Of a stretch of DNA of 64,000 nt, positions 50,942-62,972 are shown piece by piece. Source of the DNA: Anaeromyxobacter paludicola (GTDB lineage: Bacteria; Myxococcota; Myxococcia; Myxococcales; Anaeromyxobacteraceae); NCBI RefSeq assembly GCF_023169965.1, contig NZ_AP025592.1, positions 992,001 through 1,056,000 on the forward strand, in the 5' to 3' direction. The number at the start of each line of letters is the position of its first letter. Within the stretch, counting starts at the first letter, position 1. The notes below the pieces were generated by a model. It was not told the origin of the DNA, ran no database searches, and saw only the letters and a program-made list of their open reading frames with translations. Made by a program: the position numbers and the translations under genes.

Positions 50942-52186
50942 TCACTCCCGCAGCCGCTCGGCGAGGTCGTCGAGCCGCACCGGGAGCTCCTCGCGCGTGG
51001 CCAGGTCCTTGAGCTTGGCCTCGCCGCTCGCCGCCTCGTTGCCGCCGAGCACGACCGCGTAGCGGGCGCCGACCCGCTCCGCCTGCTTGAACTGGGTCTT
51101 CATCTTGCCGCCGCGGGGATCGAGATCGCAGGCGATCCCGAGCTTGCGCAGCTGGCTCGCGCGCCGGAGCGCCTCCTTCGCCCCCGCCTCGTCGGCGGAG
51201 AGGAAGAAGACCGCCGGCCCCTGCTCCGGCGGGGCGCGGCCGATGGCCTCGAGGATGAGGGCGAGCCGCTCCTGCCCGAGGGCGAAGCCGATGCCCGGCG
51301 TGGGCTGCCCGCCGAGCGTCTCCACGAGCCCGTCGTAGCGGCCGCCGCCGGCCACCGCCGACTGGCTGCCGAGGGCGTCGCTCGCGAACTCGTAGGCGGT
51401 GCGCGTGTAGTAGTCGAGGCCGCGCACGAGGCGAGGGTCGAGCCGGTACGCCACCCCCAGGGCATCGAGGCCGGAGGTGACCGCGCCGAGGTGGTCCTTG
51501 CAGCCCTGGCAGAGCGCGTCGAGGAGGCGCGGCGCGCCCTGGAGCACCGGCTGGCAGCTCTCCACCTTGCAGTCGAGCACGCGCAGCGGGTTGCGCTCGA
51601 TCCGGTCGCGGCAGTCGGCGCAGAGCGCGCCGGCGTGGCCCTGCAGGTAGCCCTTCAGCGAGGCGAGGTAGGCCGGGCGGCAGGCGGCGTCGCCGACGCT
51701 GTTGAGCTTGAGGTCGGTGGTGACGCCGAGCCGGGAGAAGAGGTCGGCGAGGAGCGCGATCTGCTCCACGTCCACCGCCGGCTGCCCGGCGCCGAACGCC
51801 TCGCAGCCGATCTGGTGGAACTGCCGGTAGCGCCCCTTCTGCGGCCGCTCGCGGCGGAACATGGGGCCGATGTAGAACCACTTCTGCAGCCCCTCGACGT
51901 GGCAGCCGTGCTCGATGAAGGCCCGCACCGTGCCGGCGGTGCCCTCGGGCCGCAGGGCGAGCAGCTCCTCGCCCTTGTCCTCGAAGACGTACATCTCCTT
52001 GTTGACGATGTCGGTGGCCTCGCCCACGCCGCGCGCGAAGAGGGCGGCGTGCTCCACCGCCGGCGTGCGGACCTCGCGGTACCCGTAGAGGTGGAACACC
52101 TCGCGCGCGAGCCGCTCCATCTCGTGCCAGCGGCCCACGGCCGCGGGCAGGATGTCGTTCATTCCCTTGACGCCGGTGATCTTCAT
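50942..52186 (-). CDS. hisS: Histidyl-tRNA synthetase
   Basis: A 414-residue class II synthetase. Motif 1 lies around RTPAVEHAALFARG. Motif 2 is FYIGPMFRRERPQKGRYRQFHQIGCE. The histidine-specific motifs are LVRGLDYYTRTAYEF and AVAGGGRYDGL, and motif 3 includes GIGFALGQERL. A C-terminal anticodon-binding domain follows. There is no Shine-Dalgarno sequence; a promoter at 52196-52224 places the start site almost at the ATG. Confidence 0.97.
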   Translation of the reverse strand: MKITGVKGMNDILPAAVGRWHEMERLAREVFHLYGYREVRTPAVEHAALFARGVGEATDIVNKEMYVFEDKGEELLALRPEGTAGTVRAFIEHGCHVEGLQKWFYIGPMFRRERPQKGRYRQFHQIGCEAFGAGQPAVDVEQIALLADLFSRLGVTTDLKLNSVGDAACRPAYLASLKGYLQGHAGALCADCRDRIERNPLRVLDCKVESCQPVLQGAPRLLDALCQGCKDHLGAVTSGLDALGVAYRLDPRLVRGLDYYTRTAYEFASDALGSQSAVAGGGRYDGLVETLGGQPTPGIGFALGQERLALILEAIGRAPPEQGPAVFFLSADEAGAKEALRRASQLRKLGIACDLDPRGGKMKTQFKQAERVGARYAVVLGGNEAASGEAKLKDLATREELPVRLDDLAERLRE

Positions 52187-52195
52187 CGTCCGGCG

Positions 52196-52224
52196 TATGT
52201 AGATGAACCCCGCTCAGGGTGCAA
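52196..52224 (-). promoter_or_regulatory. hisS promoter, probably leaderless mRNA
   Basis: Minus-strand TTGCAC (52219-52224) and TACATA (52196-52201) are exactly 17 bases apart. Only 9 bases separate the -10 from the ATG at 52186, leaving a leader of a few bases at most. Confidence 0.6.
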
Positions 52225-53794
52225 GGGAGCGGCGCCGCCAGAGCGTCCAGGGGCCGGCCGCGGCGAGGACCTCGGCGTGGGCCGGGAGGGCGCGCGCGCC
52301 GCCCTGGAGCGCCCCGCGGGCGAGGAAGAGGTCGTAGCTCGGCCCCATGCGCGCCCAGTCGAAGTCGCCGGGGCGCCACTCGTAGGGGTGCGGCGCCTGC
52401 ATGCCGGGCCGGTAGACCACCGGGAGGGAGGGGAGCCCGGCGAAGCTGAACCCGACGTCCCCGCCGCGGAGCACCTGGTAGTAGCAGCCGGCGTGCAGGA
52501 ACGGCCAGAGCCGGAACCCGCCTCCCGCGCCGGTGTCGAACGGGAGGTACAGGAGCCGGCCACCCGGCGGGGCGGCCTCGAGGACCTCGGCGAGCGGCCC
52601 CACCTCGCGCTGGAAGGCGCGGACGTGCAGGGCCGTGTTGACGCAGGCGGCGAGCCCGACGACGGCGGCCAGGGCGAGCGGGAGGCGCGCCAGCCGGCCC
52701 CGCGGCGCGCGCAGGAAGGCGGGGGCGAGGAGCGCCGCGAAGACGAGGTAGCGCGGCGCGAGGTACCACTGGCCGGCGATCTGGAAGGGCGTGCCGAGGG
52801 CGGCGGCGAGGCAGAGCAGGCAGAGGAGCTCGCCGGGGTGGGCGCGGAGGAAGGCGCGGAAGCCGTTCGGGCGGGCCTCCCCTGCCCGGCCCTCGCCTGC
52901 GCGCGAAGCGACCGCGGGCAGCGAAAGGCCCAGCAGCAGCGCCAGCAGATAGACGCCGAGCAGGGCTCCCCCGAGCGCGAGGTCGGACCCGTCGTCGAAC
53001 GCCCCGAGGAGCCGCTCCGGCGCGCGCCGGAGGAGCTCGAGGGGCGGCTCCCAGACCGCGCCGAGCCCGCCGGCGCCACCGTAGTTTCGCCACTCGGGCG
53101 TGTGCCCGGCGACGCCGGCGCCGTGCGGGCGCAGGAAGGCGTCGAACGCCCAGACCGCGAAGAGAGCGAGCGAGGGCAGGAAGGCGAGCGCGCGGCGCGC
53201 CGACCACCCGAGCCCCCGCCCGTGGACCGCGAAGAGCGCGAGGACGCAGAGCCCGAGCAGGAGGTAGGTCTGGGCGTGGCAGAGGAAGACGACCGCGCTC
53301 GCGGCCCCGGCCGCCGCCCCGGCGCCGCGCCCGGGCCGGGCGTCGCGGAGCAGCCGCACCGCGGCCCCGAGCGCCCAGAGGAAGGCCGGCACCGAGAGGG
53401 CGAAGGTGGTGAACCCGAAGAACAGGTTGGTGTGGAAGGCGAGCGGCACGCCGAGCACCGCCCAGCGGGGGTCCCGGCCCACGGCCTGGAGCAGGCCGGC
53501 CAGGGCGAGCGGCACCGCGACCGCGCAGGCGGCGAGCAGCAGCCGGTTCGCGAGCTCCACCGGGAGGAGCCGCTGCAGCGCGGCCATGGCGGCGTAGTAG
53601 CCCCAGTACGGCGTCACCCGGAGCTCGACCGCGTAGTAGCGGGCGAAGAGCGGATCGCCCGGATGGGCCACCACGCGGGCGATGGCGAGGTGCTGCGGGA
53701 GGTCGAGCAGCGGGAGGAAGCGCCCGGCGAAGAACGGGGCGGCGACGGCGCAGAGGAGCAGCGCGGCGGCGGCCCGCTCCAGCCGCGACGTCAT
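52214..53794 (-). CDS. Polytopic membrane protein, possibly glycosyltransferase-like
   Basis: 526 residues with about ten transmembrane helices covering residues 8-420. A luminal/periplasmic C-terminal domain of about 110 residues follows ([41 protein letters not shown]). The early [16 protein letters not shown] segment with an acidic residue after the first helix resembles the first loop of GT-C glycosyltransferases, but I cannot confirm this. It overlaps the end of psd by ATGA and may act on lipids or envelope glycans. Confidence 0.65.
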   Translation of the reverse strand: MTSRLERAAAALLLCAVAAPFFAGRFLPLLDLPQHLAIARVVAHPGDPLFARYYAVELRVTPYWGYYAAMAALQRLLPVELANRLLLAACAVAVPLALAGLLQAVGRDPRWAVLGVPLAFHTNLFFGFTTFALSVPAFLWALGAAVRLLRDARPGRGAGAAAGAASAVVFLCHAQTYLLLGLCVLALFAVHGRGLGWSARRALAFLPSLALFAVWAFDAFLRPHGAGVAGHTPEWRNYGGAGGLGAVWEPPLELLRRAPERLLGAFDDGSDLALGGALLGVYLLALLLGLSLPAVASRAGEGRAGEARPNGFRAFLRAHPGELLCLLCLAAALGTPFQIAGQWYLAPRYLVFAALLAPAFLRAPRGRLARLPLALAAVVGLAACVNTALHVRAFQREVGPLAEVLEAAPPGGRLLYLPFDTGAGGGFRLWPFLHAGCYYQVLRGGDVGFSFAGLPSLPVVYRPGMQAPHPYEWRPGDFDWARMGPSYDLFLARGALQGGARALPAHAEVLAAAGPWTLWRRRSLAP

Positions 53795-54645
53795 GGCGCC
53801 GGCGGTCCGCCGATGGGCTGCCCGACGCGGACCTTCACGCCGGCGACGAGCTGCGGCGAGAGCGCGGCGCGCCCCTGCTCCAGCACCAGGATGACGGTCG
53901 AGCCCATCTCGAACGCCCCGAGCTCGGCCCCCTTCACGGCCGGGAGCGGCGGGGCGTAGTCGCGGGAGATCGGCCGCGCGCCGCGCAGGTTCGAGACGGG
54001 CACCGCCGGATCGTAGTAGGCGCGGACGCGCCCCACCACCGTGGCCCCGACCGCCACCACGGCGCAGCCGCCGAGCGGCGTCTCGAGGACGGTCACGAGC
54101 CGCTCGTTGACGGTGAAGAGCCCCGGCACGGTCCGGACCGAGGCGGGGTTCACCGGCCAGAGCCGGCCCGGGACGTAGCGGTAGCCGCTCACGGCGCCGC
54201 CCAGCGGGAAGTGGATCCGGTGGTAGTCGCGAGGCGAGAGGTAGAGGGTCACGTAGGCGCCCCCCTCGAACCGCTCGCCGAGGGCGGCGTCGCCGAGGAG
54301 GTCGCCGAGCCGGTAGTCGATCCCCTTCGCCTGCACCATCCGCCCCGCCTCGGCGCGCCCCGACTCCGAGACGGTCCCGTCCACCGGCGAGACGAGCACC
54401 GTCTCGCCCGCGGCGATGGGGCGCAGCCCGGGCTTGAGCGGCCGCGCGAAGAACTCGCCGAAGGTCTCGTAGCACTCGAGCCCGGCGCACTCGGTCAGGT
54501 CGAGGCCGTAGCGGGTGGCGAAGGCGCGCATGGCGGCCTCGCGGACCGGGCGCGGCGCGCGCAGCCGGGTGGCGGCGCCGACGAGGCGGGAGAGCGTGTT
54601 CTTGGGGAGGAGCCGCAGCGCGGCGACGAAGGCGCGGTCGTTCAT
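53791..54645 (-). CDS. psd: Phosphatidylserine decarboxylase proenzyme
   Basis: 284 residues, the Gram-negative membrane-associated type. [10 protein letters not shown] and the [10 protein letters not shown] histidine motif are present. The self-cleavage site GST occurs as EMGSTVILV near residue 255, where the Ser becomes the pyruvoyl group. It makes phosphatidylethanolamine from phosphatidylserine. It is translationally coupled to the polytopic membrane protein downstream. Confidence 0.93.
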   Translation of the reverse strand: MNDRAFVAALRLLPKNTLSRLVGAATRLRAPRPVREAAMRAFATRYGLDLTECAGLECYETFGEFFARPLKPGLRPIAAGETVLVSPVDGTVSESGRAEAGRMVQAKGIDYRLGDLLGDAALGERFEGGAYVTLYLSPRDYHRIHFPLGGAVSGYRYVPGRLWPVNPASVRTVPGLFTVNERLVTVLETPLGGCAVVAVGATVVGRVRAYYDPAVPVSNLRGARPISRDYAPPLPAVKGAELGAFEMGSTVILVLEQGRAALSPQLVAGVKVRVGQPIGGPPAP

Positions 54646-54733
54646 GGGGCGGCCGGAGTGTAGCAGGGGAGGCGGGGGCTCCGCCCGCGACATTCGGTTG
54701 ACCGTCGCCCCCCGGGCGAGGCAGGAGAAGAGG

Positions 54734-55255
54734 ATGCGCCTCGGGCTGGTCTCGGACACCCACGATCTCGTGGACGGCCACCTCCACCGGCTGTTCGCCG
54801 GCTGCGAGCGCATCCTGCACGGCGGCGACGTCGCCGACGAGGACGTGCTGCAGGAGCTCTCGCTCCTCGCGCCGGTGGTGGCGGTGCGCGGGAACAACGA
54901 CGCCGGCCGCTGGGCCGACGCGCTCCCCGAGCTCCGCGTCGTCGAGGTGGGCGCGCTCCGGGCCCTCCTGGTCCACCAGCTCCCCTCCCCCGACCGGCCG
55001 GATCCGGCGGTCGTGCGCGCCATCGCCCGGGAGCACGCCGACCTCGTCCTCTTCGGCCACTCCCACCGGCCGCTGGTGACCCGCGCCGGCGGCGTGCTCT
55101 TCGTGAACCCCGGCAGCGCCGGCCCGCGCCGCTTCAGCCTCCCGCGCACCGCCGGCCTGCTCGACGTCGAGGGGCGCCGCGCCCGGATCTCGCTCTTCGA
55201 GCTCTCCGGGGAGGCGCCCGTCCCCTTCGGCCGGCCGCTCGAGGCAGAGCTGTAG
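54734..55255 (+). CDS. YfcE-type metallophosphoesterase
   Basis: A 173-residue calcineurin-like phosphoesterase. Metal-binding motifs appear in order: SDTHD, HGGDVAD, VRGNNDA, LVHQL (here replacing the usual GH) and FGHSHRP. The small size and motif spacing match the YfcE/MJ0936 phosphodiesterases. The ATG at 54734, with aggagaagagg upstream, replaces a longer shadow frame. It is divergent from psd. Confidence 0.9.
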   Translation: MRLGLVSDTHDLVDGHLHRLFAGCERILHGGDVADEDVLQELSLLAPVVAVRGNNDAGRWADALPELRVVEVGALRALLVHQLPSPDRPDPAVVRAIAREHADLVLFGHSHRPLVTRAGGVLFVNPGSAGPRRFSLPRTAGLLDVEGRRARISLFELSGEAPVPFGRPLEAEL

Positions 55256-55332
55256 GGCCCGCCCGCAGGCCGCGCCGCGGGAAGAAGACCGCGCCCCGGG
55301 CCGTTGCTCCGGGGACGCGCGCGGCGCCCGCT

Positions 55333-55361
55333 TTGGCGCCTTGCCGCCCGCTTGCTACACT
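55333..55361 (+). promoter_or_regulatory. Promoter of the glutamine amidotransferase, leaderless
   Basis: TTGGCG (55333-55338) and TACACT (55356-55361) are exactly 17 bases apart. The ATG follows the -10 after only 10 bases, and no Shine-Dalgarno sequence is present. Confidence 0.6.
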
Positions 55362-55371
55362 GACCCCCGCG

Positions 55372-56166
55372 ATGTGCCGCCTCTTCGCCCAGCGCTCCCT
55401 GCTCCCCGCCCGCGCGGTCGAGCCCCTCTGCCGCACCGAGAACGCGCTGCGGTTCCAGTCCCACAAGCACCCTCACGGCTGGGGCATCGCCTGGTACGGC
55501 CCCCAGGGCATCCGGCTGCGCAAGGGCGTGCTCCCGGCGCACGAGGACGACGCCTTCCTGGCGGCCGCCCGTCTGGCCCGCTCCCCGGTGATCCTGGCGC
55601 ACGTGCGCGACGCGAGCGTGGGCGAGGTGGCGCCCGAGAACACGCACCCGTTCGTCAACGGGCGCTGGACCTTCTGCCACAACGGCACCGTGGCCCGTTA
55701 CCGCCGGTCGGCGGCGGTGCGCCGGGCCATCGAGGCGGAGATCGACGTCGACCTGCGGCCGCAGCTGCGGGGCGAGACCGACAGCGAGCGCTGCTTCTAC
55801 CTCTTCCTCTCCCGGCTGCTGGCGCGCCGGCGCCCGGCGGGCGGCTACGGCCTCGCGGACCTCCGGGCGGCGCTGCTCGCGACGAGCGCGCTCGTCCGCC
55901 GCATCGCCGACCGGGGCGCGGAGGCCGAGAGCTCGCTCAACTTCGTCGTCACCGACGGCCGGCTGCTCGCCGCCTGCCGCTGGCGTCGCCCGCTCTGGGT
56001 GCACCAGCCGGACGGGGCCGGCGGGCTCTTCCGGGTCGCGAGCGAGCGGGTCGGGGCCGGGCCCTGGGCCGAGATCCCGGAGGGCGGCTTCGTGGGGGTG
56101 GACGCGCGGCTGCGCGTCTCGGCCGGCGCGCTCGATGCGAAGCCGGGCCGGACGGCGGCGGCCTAG
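55372..56166 (+). CDS. Class II glutamine amidotransferase (YafJ/EgtC-like)
   Basis: 264 residues. The N-terminal nucleophile is Cys2 (MCRLFA), exposed after removal of Met. [21 protein letters not shown] and [17 protein letters not shown] are the glutaminase-site motifs. There is no second catalytic domain, so it resembles YafJ or the ergothioneine hydrolase EgtC. No ergothioneine genes are adjacent, so the substrate is open. The mRNA appears leaderless. The 3' end overlaps tsaE tail-to-tail. Confidence 0.88.
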   Translation: MCRLFAQRSLLPARAVEPLCRTENALRFQSHKHPHGWGIAWYGPQGIRLRKGVLPAHEDDAFLAAARLARSPVILAHVRDASVGEVAPENTHPFVNGRWTFCHNGTVARYRRSAAVRRAIEAEIDVDLRPQLRGETDSERCFYLFLSRLLARRRPAGGYGLADLRAALLATSALVRRIADRGAEAESSLNFVVTDGRLLAACRWRRPLWVHQPDGAGGLFRVASERVGAGPWAEIPEGGFVGVDARLRVSAGALDAKPGRTAAA

Positions 56167-56675
56167 CGGACCGCCCCGCGCGGCGCCGGCGCGAGCAGGG
56201 CCCGCGCCAGGGCGGCGTGGCGCGCCCCCGTGCCGCGCACCTCGAGGTGGCGCACCGACGGCCGCGCCGGGTCGTGCGCCAGCCGGAGCTCGAGCCGCTC
56301 CGCCGGGAGCGCCCCCGGGATGCGGTCGGCCCACTCCACCAGGGTGGCGCCGGGGCCGCCCACGAGGTCGAAGAACCCGGTGGCGTGCAGCTCGTCCTCG
56401 TCGGCGACGCGGTAGAGGTCGGCGTGGAAGACCGGCAGCCGCCCCCGGTACTGCGCCACGATGGCGAAGGTGGGGCTCGCCACCTCCTGCGCCGGCACCT
56501 GGGCCCCCTCGCAGGCGCCGCGGATGAGCTGCGTCTTGCCGGCGCCGAGCTCGCCCACGAGCGCCACCACGTCGCCGGGCTCGAGCAGCTCGCCGAGCCG
56601 CACGCCGAGCTTGCGGGTCGCCCCGGCCGACCGCGTGGTCCTTCGGGCCTCGAAGACCTGCGCGGGCCCGCTCAT
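56163..56675 (-). CDS. tsaE: tRNA t6A biosynthesis ATPase TsaE
   Basis: 170 residues. Walker A is [13 protein letters not shown], followed by the VASPTFAIV switch and FHADLYRV. TsaE drives turnover of the TsaBD complex forming t6A37 in tRNAs reading ANN codons. The start overlaps the nnr stop by ATGA. The C-terminal 30 residues are an Ala/Arg-rich extension. Confidence 0.93.
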   Translation of the reverse strand: MSGPAQVFEARRTTRSAGATRKLGVRLGELLEPGDVVALVGELGAGKTQLIRGACEGAQVPAQEVASPTFAIVAQYRGRLPVFHADLYRVADEDELHATGFFDLVGGPGATLVEWADRIPGALPAERLELRLAHDPARPSVRHLEVRGTGARHAALARALLAPAPRGAVR

Positions 56676-58204
56676 CGCTCCCACTCCACCCAGACCTCCC
56701 CGAGCGCGTGCGCCAGGTCCGAGGCGAGGAGGCCGCGCTCGCCGAGCCGCCGCGCCGCGAGGTCGCCGGCGCGGCCGTGCGCCCAGGCCGCGGCCCGGGC
56801 CGCGTCGAAGGGGGCGATGCCGCCCGCGAGCAGCGCGCCCGTGAGCCCGGCGAGCACGTCCCCGGTGCCGCCGGTCGCCATGCCGGGGTTGCCGGTGGGG
56901 ATCACCCACGGCACCTCGCCGGGCGCGGCCACCACCGTGCGCGCCCCCTTGAGCACCACGGTGCAGCCGAGCGCCTCGGCCGAGGCGACCGCGGTCGCGA
57001 CCCGGTCTCGCTGCACGTCGGCGATGCTCTGGCGCAGGAGCCGCGCCAGCTCGCCCGGGTGCGGCGTCAGGACCGCGCTCGGCGGCAGCGGCCCCACGGC
57101 GCCAGGCGCGTCGGCGAGGGCGTTCAGGGCGTCGGCGTCGAGCACCGCCGGCTTGCCGCTCCGGGCGAGGAGCTCGCGCAGGAGCGGGCCGGTGGCGGGG
57201 CCGCGCGGGATCCCGGGCCCGGCGACGAGCGCGTCCACCGCCATGGCCGCCTCGAGGAGCGGCGCGAGGTCGCGCTCGCCGAGCGGGCCCTCGCCCGGCA
57301 GCGCGAGGCTCATCGCCTCCGGCAGCCCGCCGAGCGCGAGGGGCAGCACCTCCGGACGGGAGGCGAGCCAGGCGAGCCCGACCCCTCCGCGCAGCGCGCC
57401 CAGCAGGCAGAGGTGGGCCGCGCCGGTCTTGCCCGCGGAGCCGGCCACCGCGAGCAGCCGGCCGGCGTCGCCCTTGTGGGCGTCGCGCTCGCGCCGGGGG
57501 ACGAGGGCGCGAGCCTCCCGGGCCCCGAGCAGCGCCAGCCGGGCGGGGACGCGCGCCAGCGCCGCGGGCGGCAGGCCGATGTCGGCGACGGTCACCTCGC
57601 CCGCCAGCTCGGCGCCGGGGAAGAAGACCAGGCCGCGCTTCATGAGGCCGAAGGTGACGGTCCGATCGGCGCGTACGCACGCCCCCGGCGCGTCGCCGGT
57701 GTCGGCGGCGAGGCCGGAGGGGACGTCCACGGCGAGCACGCGCGCGCCCGCCTCGCGCAGCCTCCCGGCGGCCGCGATCCCCTCCGCCAGCGCCCCCTCC
57801 GGCGGCCGCGAGAGGCCGGTCCCGAAGATGGCGTCCACCACCACGTCGCCCGCGCCCGCCTCGGCGCGCCCGAGCGCCGGCGCGTCGCGCGGCGCGAGCC
57901 CCTTCGCGAGCGCCTCCTCGCGCATGGCCCGCGCGTCCGGGCCGAGCTTCTCGACCGGGGCGAGCGCGTAGAGCTCCACGGCGCGACCGGCGGCGGACAG
58001 GAGCCGCGCGGCGACGTACCCGTCCCCCCCGTTGTTCCCCGCCCCGCAGAGCACCAGGAACCGGCCGCCCGGACCGGCCAGCGCGAGCGCGGCCTCGGCC
58101 ACGGCCCGGCCGGCCCGCTCCATCAGCGCCAGCCCGGGCACGCCGAGCTCGTCGATGGCGGTCCGGTCGATGGCCCGCATCTCCTCGCCGGTCGCGAGCC
58201 TCAT
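56672..58204 (-). CDS. nnr: Bifunctional NAD(P)H-hydrate epimerase/dehydratase
   Basis: 510 residues. The N-terminal epimerase domain (YjeF_N) has [16 protein letters not shown]. The C-terminal ADP-dependent dehydratase domain has [42 protein letters not shown] and [15 protein letters not shown]. Together they repair hydrated NADH/NADPH. Start and stop overlap neighbours by ATGA (acpS upstream, tsaE downstream), giving a tight acpS-nnr-tsaE unit. Confidence 0.95.
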   Translation of the reverse strand: MRLATGEEMRAIDRTAIDELGVPGLALMERAGRAVAEAALALAGPGGRFLVLCGAGNNGGDGYVAARLLSAAGRAVELYALAPVEKLGPDARAMREEALAKGLAPRDAPALGRAEAGAGDVVVDAIFGTGLSRPPEGALAEGIAAAGRLREAGARVLAVDVPSGLAADTGDAPGACVRADRTVTFGLMKRGLVFFPGAELAGEVTVADIGLPPAALARVPARLALLGAREARALVPRRERDAHKGDAGRLLAVAGSAGKTGAAHLCLLGALRGGVGLAWLASRPEVLPLALGGLPEAMSLALPGEGPLGERDLAPLLEAAMAVDALVAGPGIPRGPATGPLLRELLARSGKPAVLDADALNALADAPGAVGPLPPSAVLTPHPGELARLLRQSIADVQRDRVATAVASAEALGCTVVLKGARTVVAAPGEVPWVIPTGNPGMATGGTGDVLAGLTGALLAGGIAPFDAARAAAWAHGRAGDLAARRLGERGLLASDLAHALGEVWVEWER

Positions 58205-58590
58205 CGCCCCTCCCCCTCGAGCACCACCGAGGCCGCGGCGGTGCCGGCGTCGTGCGTGAGCGCGAGGTGCACCCGGCGCACCCCGAGCGCCGACGCCGCG
58301 CGCTCCGCCGCGCCGCGCAGCGCCACCTCCGGGCGGCCCCCGGGGCGCGTCACCTCCACGTCGGTGAAGCGGAGGCCCGCCGGGGCGGAGAGCGCCTTCA
58401 TCACGGCCTCCTTGGCGGCGAACCGGGCCGCGTAGCTCGCCGCCCGCCCCGCGCCGCGCGCCTCGCAGTAGCGCCGCTCCCCCTCGGTGAAGCAGCGGGC
58501 GAGGAAGCGCGCCGCGAGCTCCGGGCGACCGCCCAGGATCCGCTCGACGCGGGAGATCTCCACGAGGTCGATGCCGAGCCCCAGGATCAC
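58201..58590 (-). CDS. acpS: Holo-[acyl-carrier-protein] synthase
   Basis: 129 residues, starting with GTG (ggagg 8 bases upstream). GLGIDLVEISRVERI carries the Mg-binding Asp8. FAAKEAVMKAL holds the second acidic ligand and catalytic Lys. It transfers 4'-phosphopantetheine to acyl carrier protein. It overlaps nnr by ATGA and follows pdxJ closely. Confidence 0.95.
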   Translation of the reverse strand: MILGLGIDLVEISRVERILGGRPELAARFLARCFTEGERRYCEARGAGRAASYAARFAAKEAVMKALSAPAGLRFTDVEVTRPGGRPEVALRGAAERAASALGVRRVHLALTHDAGTAAASVVLEGEGR

Positions 58591-58616
58591 CGAGTCCGCC
58601 TCCGCGAGTCCTCGCG

Positions 58617-59351
58617 CTACCGGCCGGCCGCCCCGAGCGCCAGCAGGTCCTTCATCTCCCGCACCGCCCGCTCGAGCCCGACCAGCACCGCCTGGGCCAC
58701 GATGGCGTGGCCGATGTTGAGCTCGGTGATCTCGGGGATGGCGGCCACCGGCAGCACGTTCCGATAGTGGAGGCCGTGCCCGGCGGCGACCCGGAGCTTC
58801 CGCTCGGCGGCGGCGCGGGCGGCCGTCACGATCCGGTGCAGCTCCTGATCGCGGGCGGGCCCCTCGGGCGCGTCGCAGTACCGGCCGGTGTGGATCTCGA
58901 CCGCGTCGGCGCCGGCCGCCCGGGCCGCGTCCACCTGGGCCAGGTCCGGATCGACGAAGAGCGAGACCTCGATGCCGGCCTCCCGCAGCGCGCCCACGGC
59001 CGCGCGCACCTCGTCGAGCCGGCCGGCGACGTCGAGCCCGCCCTCGGTGGTGAGCTCCTGCCGCCGCTCCGGGACCAGGGTCGCCACGTCGGGGCGCAGC
59101 CGCCGGGCGAGCTCGACCATGGGGGCGACCGCGGCCATCTCGAGGTTGAGCCGGCTCGCCACCGTGCGCCGGAGCACCTCCACGTCGCGGTCCTGCACGT
59201 GGCGCCGATCCTCGCGGAGGTGGACCGTGATCTGGTCGGCCCCGGCCAGCTCGGCGAGGAGCGCCGCCGCGACCGGATCCGGGTACGCGGCGCGGCGCGC
59301 CTGGCGCAGCGTGGCCACGTGATCGACGTTGACTCCGAGGCGTGCGGGCAT
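58617..59351 (-). CDS. pdxJ: Pyridoxine 5'-phosphate synthase
   Basis: A 244-residue TIM barrel condensing 1-deoxyxylulose 5-phosphate with 3-amino-2-oxopropyl phosphate. Motifs are [37 protein letters not shown]-like [14 protein letters not shown], and [12 protein letters not shown]. The pdxJ-acpS adjacency is widely conserved. Confidence 0.97.
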   Translation of the reverse strand: MPARLGVNVDHVATLRQARRAAYPDPVAAALLAELAGADQITVHLREDRRHVQDRDVEVLRRTVASRLNLEMAAVAPMVELARRLRPDVATLVPERRQELTTEGGLDVAGRLDEVRAAVGALREAGIEVSLFVDPDLAQVDAARAAGADAVEIHTGRYCDAPEGPARDQELHRIVTAARAAAERKLRVAAGHGLHYRNVLPVAAIPEITELNIGHAIVAQAVLVGLERAVREMKDLLALGAAGR

Positions 59352-59378
59352 GCGGCGGAATCTACCGCAAGGGCGCGC

Positions 59379-60845
<1,467 letters not shown>

Positions 60846-60879
60846 CGTCTCTCGAAGATGGGGGTTGTGGAGCGGCCGT

Positions 60880-61251
60880 TCAAGGGTGCCCCCGGAGGAG
60901 CTCCACCGAGCCCTGCGCCGGGTGGATCGACTCGACGTGGACCCCGGCGGGGAGGTGCAGCGAGTCGGCGCGCACGTACCAGCTGGTGGGGCCGGGGCCG
61001 GTGCGCGAGAGGTCGATGAGGACCGGGCCGAGCTCGGCCGCGTCGAGCGAGCGGAGCCGGGCCCACGGCCCGTTGAGGGAGACCTTGAGCTCCGCCGGGA
61101 GCGGGTCGGCGGTGGACATGCCCCGCGGGAGCCGGGCCTCGAGCGGGACCCAGAAGGCGTAGGAGACGCGCCGCTCGCCGCGCACGACGAGGAGCAGCGC
61201 GGCCGCCATGACGAGCGAGAGCAGCCGGAGCCGCAGGTCAGATCGCGGCAC
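60880..61251 (-). CDS. YbbR-domain membrane protein
   Basis: A 123-residue protein starting with GTG, overlapping the end of cdaA by 14 bases. It has one N-terminal transmembrane helix (about 9-24). A single YbbR-like domain follows ([49 protein letters not shown]). YbbR proteins, such as CdaR, bind and regulate the diadenylate cyclase CdaA. Canonical CdaR has several repeats, so this is a minimal version. Confidence 0.85.
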   Translation of the reverse strand: MPRSDLRLRLLSLVMAAALLLVVRGERRVSYAFWVPLEARLPRGMSTADPLPAELKVSLNGPWARLRSLDAAELGPVLIDLSRTGPGPTSWYVRADSLHLPAGVHVESIHPAQGSVELLRGHP

Positions 61252-62098
61252 GGGGCTCCTTCCGGCGGGGGCCGCTCCGCGGGGCGGCGGCGGGGCGGGA
61301 CGGGCCGTCCTCCACCAGCAGCGCCAGCAGCCGCTCGCGCAGGGCGTGCTCGTCGAGCCGGCGCGTGAGCTGGCCGTCCACGGCCAGCGAGATCTCGCCC
61401 CGCTCCTCCGAGACCACCACCACCGCCGCGTCCACCTCCTCGGCGAGGCCCAGCGCCGCGCGGTGGCGCGTGCCGAGCTCGGGGGCGGCCTCGCGCTGCG
61501 TGAGCGGCAGCAGGCAGCGGGCCGCGACGATGCGGCCGCGCTGGATCACCACCGCGCCGTCGTGGAGCGGCCCCCCGTTGTGGAAGATGCTGCCGAGGAG
61601 CTCGGGGGTGAGCGCCGAGTCGAGCCGCACGCCGGTGTCCATCACGTCGTAGAGGTCGGCGAGCCGCTCGAACACGATGAGCGCGCCCACCTTGCGCCGC
61701 GAGAAGTCCACCGACGCGCGGACCACCGCCTCCACCGCGCCGACCTGCGCGGCCCGGTCGCCCGGCTGGAGCCAGGAGAGGATGCCGCGGCCGCCCAGGT
61801 GGGCGAGGCCGCGCCGGATGTCGGCCTGGAAGAGCACGATCACGCCGAACATGAAGGAGTAGGTGAGGAAGTGCCCGAGCAGCCAGTTGAGCGTCACCAG
61901 CCCGGCGAGCTGCGACGCGAGGTACGCGACCCCCAGCACCGAGAGCCCGACGAGGACGTTGAGCGCCTTCGTCCCGCGGATGAGCAGGAGCATCCGGTAG
62001 AACAGGTAGCTCACCACGCCGGTGTCCACGACCGCGAGGCCGAGGTCGCGCCAGCGGGTGCCGGGGCCGAGGAGGTAGTCGAGGGCTTCGGTGGTCAT
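61238..62098 (-). CDS. cdaA: Diadenylate cyclase CdaA
   Basis: 286 residues. Three transmembrane helices lie in the first 95 residues. The DAC domain has the DGA motif (PLHDGAVVI) and the RHR motif ([10 protein letters not shown]). It forms cyclic di-AMP from two ATP. The cdaA-ybbR-glmM order is the classic Firmicute arrangement linking c-di-AMP to cell-wall and potassium homeostasis, here in a Gram-negative. The C-terminus is an Arg/Pro-rich tail. Confidence 0.95.
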   Translation of the reverse strand: MTTEALDYLLGPGTRWRDLGLAVVDTGVVSYLFYRMLLLIRGTKALNVLVGLSVLGVAYLASQLAGLVTLNWLLGHFLTYSFMFGVIVLFQADIRRGLAHLGGRGILSWLQPGDRAAQVGAVEAVVRASVDFSRRKVGALIVFERLADLYDVMDTGVRLDSALTPELLGSIFHNGGPLHDGAVVIQRGRIVAARCLLPLTQREAAPELGTRHRAALGLAEEVDAAVVVVSEERGEISLAVDGQLTRRLDEHALRERLLALLVEDGPSRPAAAPRSGPRRKEPRAAI

Positions 62099-62117
62099 CG
62101 GCAGGCGCGCCCGCAGT

Positions 62118-62971
62118 CTATCGCGCGTCCGGGGATTGGGAAGCGTCGCGGATGGCGGCGGCCACCTGGGCCGCCTGGCGCGCCTCGGCGACGTCGTGGA
62201 CCCGCACGAGCTCCGCGCCGGCGAGCACGGCCGCCGCGACCGCGGCCAGGGTCCCCGGGAGGCGGGCCTCCACCGGAGCGCCGGTGACGTGCCCGATGAA
62301 GCTCTTGCGGGACGGCCCGACGAGGAGCGCGCAGCCCTCGATGCGGAGCCGGGGCAGCTCGCGCAGCAGCAGGAGGTTGTGCGCGGCCGTCTTCGCGAAG
62401 CCGAGGCCGGGGTCGAGGATCACCCGCTCGCGCGGGATCCCGGCCGCGAGCGCGCGGGCGAGGACCGCCTCGAGCTCGGCGCGGACCTCGGTCACCACGT
62501 CGCCGTAGACGGCGCGAGACTGCATGTCGGCGGGCGTGCCGCGCATGTGCATGGCCACCACCGGCGCCCCCGCCTCGGCGACGGCGCGCGCCATCGCCGG
62601 GTCGGCGAGCCCCTGGATGTCGTTCACGAGGTGGGCGCCGGCCGCGAGGGCGGCCCGGGCCACCTCCGCCTTCCAGGTGTCCACCGAGATCGGGAGCGGG
62701 TAGCCCCCGCGCGCGAGCCGCTCCACCACCGGGACCACGCGGTCGATCTCCTCCTGCGCCGAGACCGCCGGCGCGCCCGGCCGGGTGGACTCGCCGCCGA
62801 CGTCGAGCAGGTCGGCACCGTCGGCGCGGAGCCGCTCCGCCCACGCGAGCGCCCGCTCGACGCCGGCGTGCCGCCCGCCGTCCGAGAAGGAGTCGGGCGT
62901 CACGTTGAGGACGCCCATGACGAAGGGCCCCGGACCGGCGAAGGTCCGGGGCCCGATCGCGACGGGGAGCA

Positions 62972-62972
<1 letters not shown>
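62118..62972 (-). CDS. folP: Dihydropteroate synthase
   Basis: 284 residues starting with GTG, sharing one base with the ftsH stop (TAGTG). Motifs are MGVLNVTPDSFSDGGRH, LLDVGGESTRPGA, HLVNDIQGL, VILDPGLGFAKT and LVGPSRKSFIG. It joins p-aminobenzoate to the pterin; it is the sulfonamide target. The ftsH-folP adjacency is common. Confidence 0.95.
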
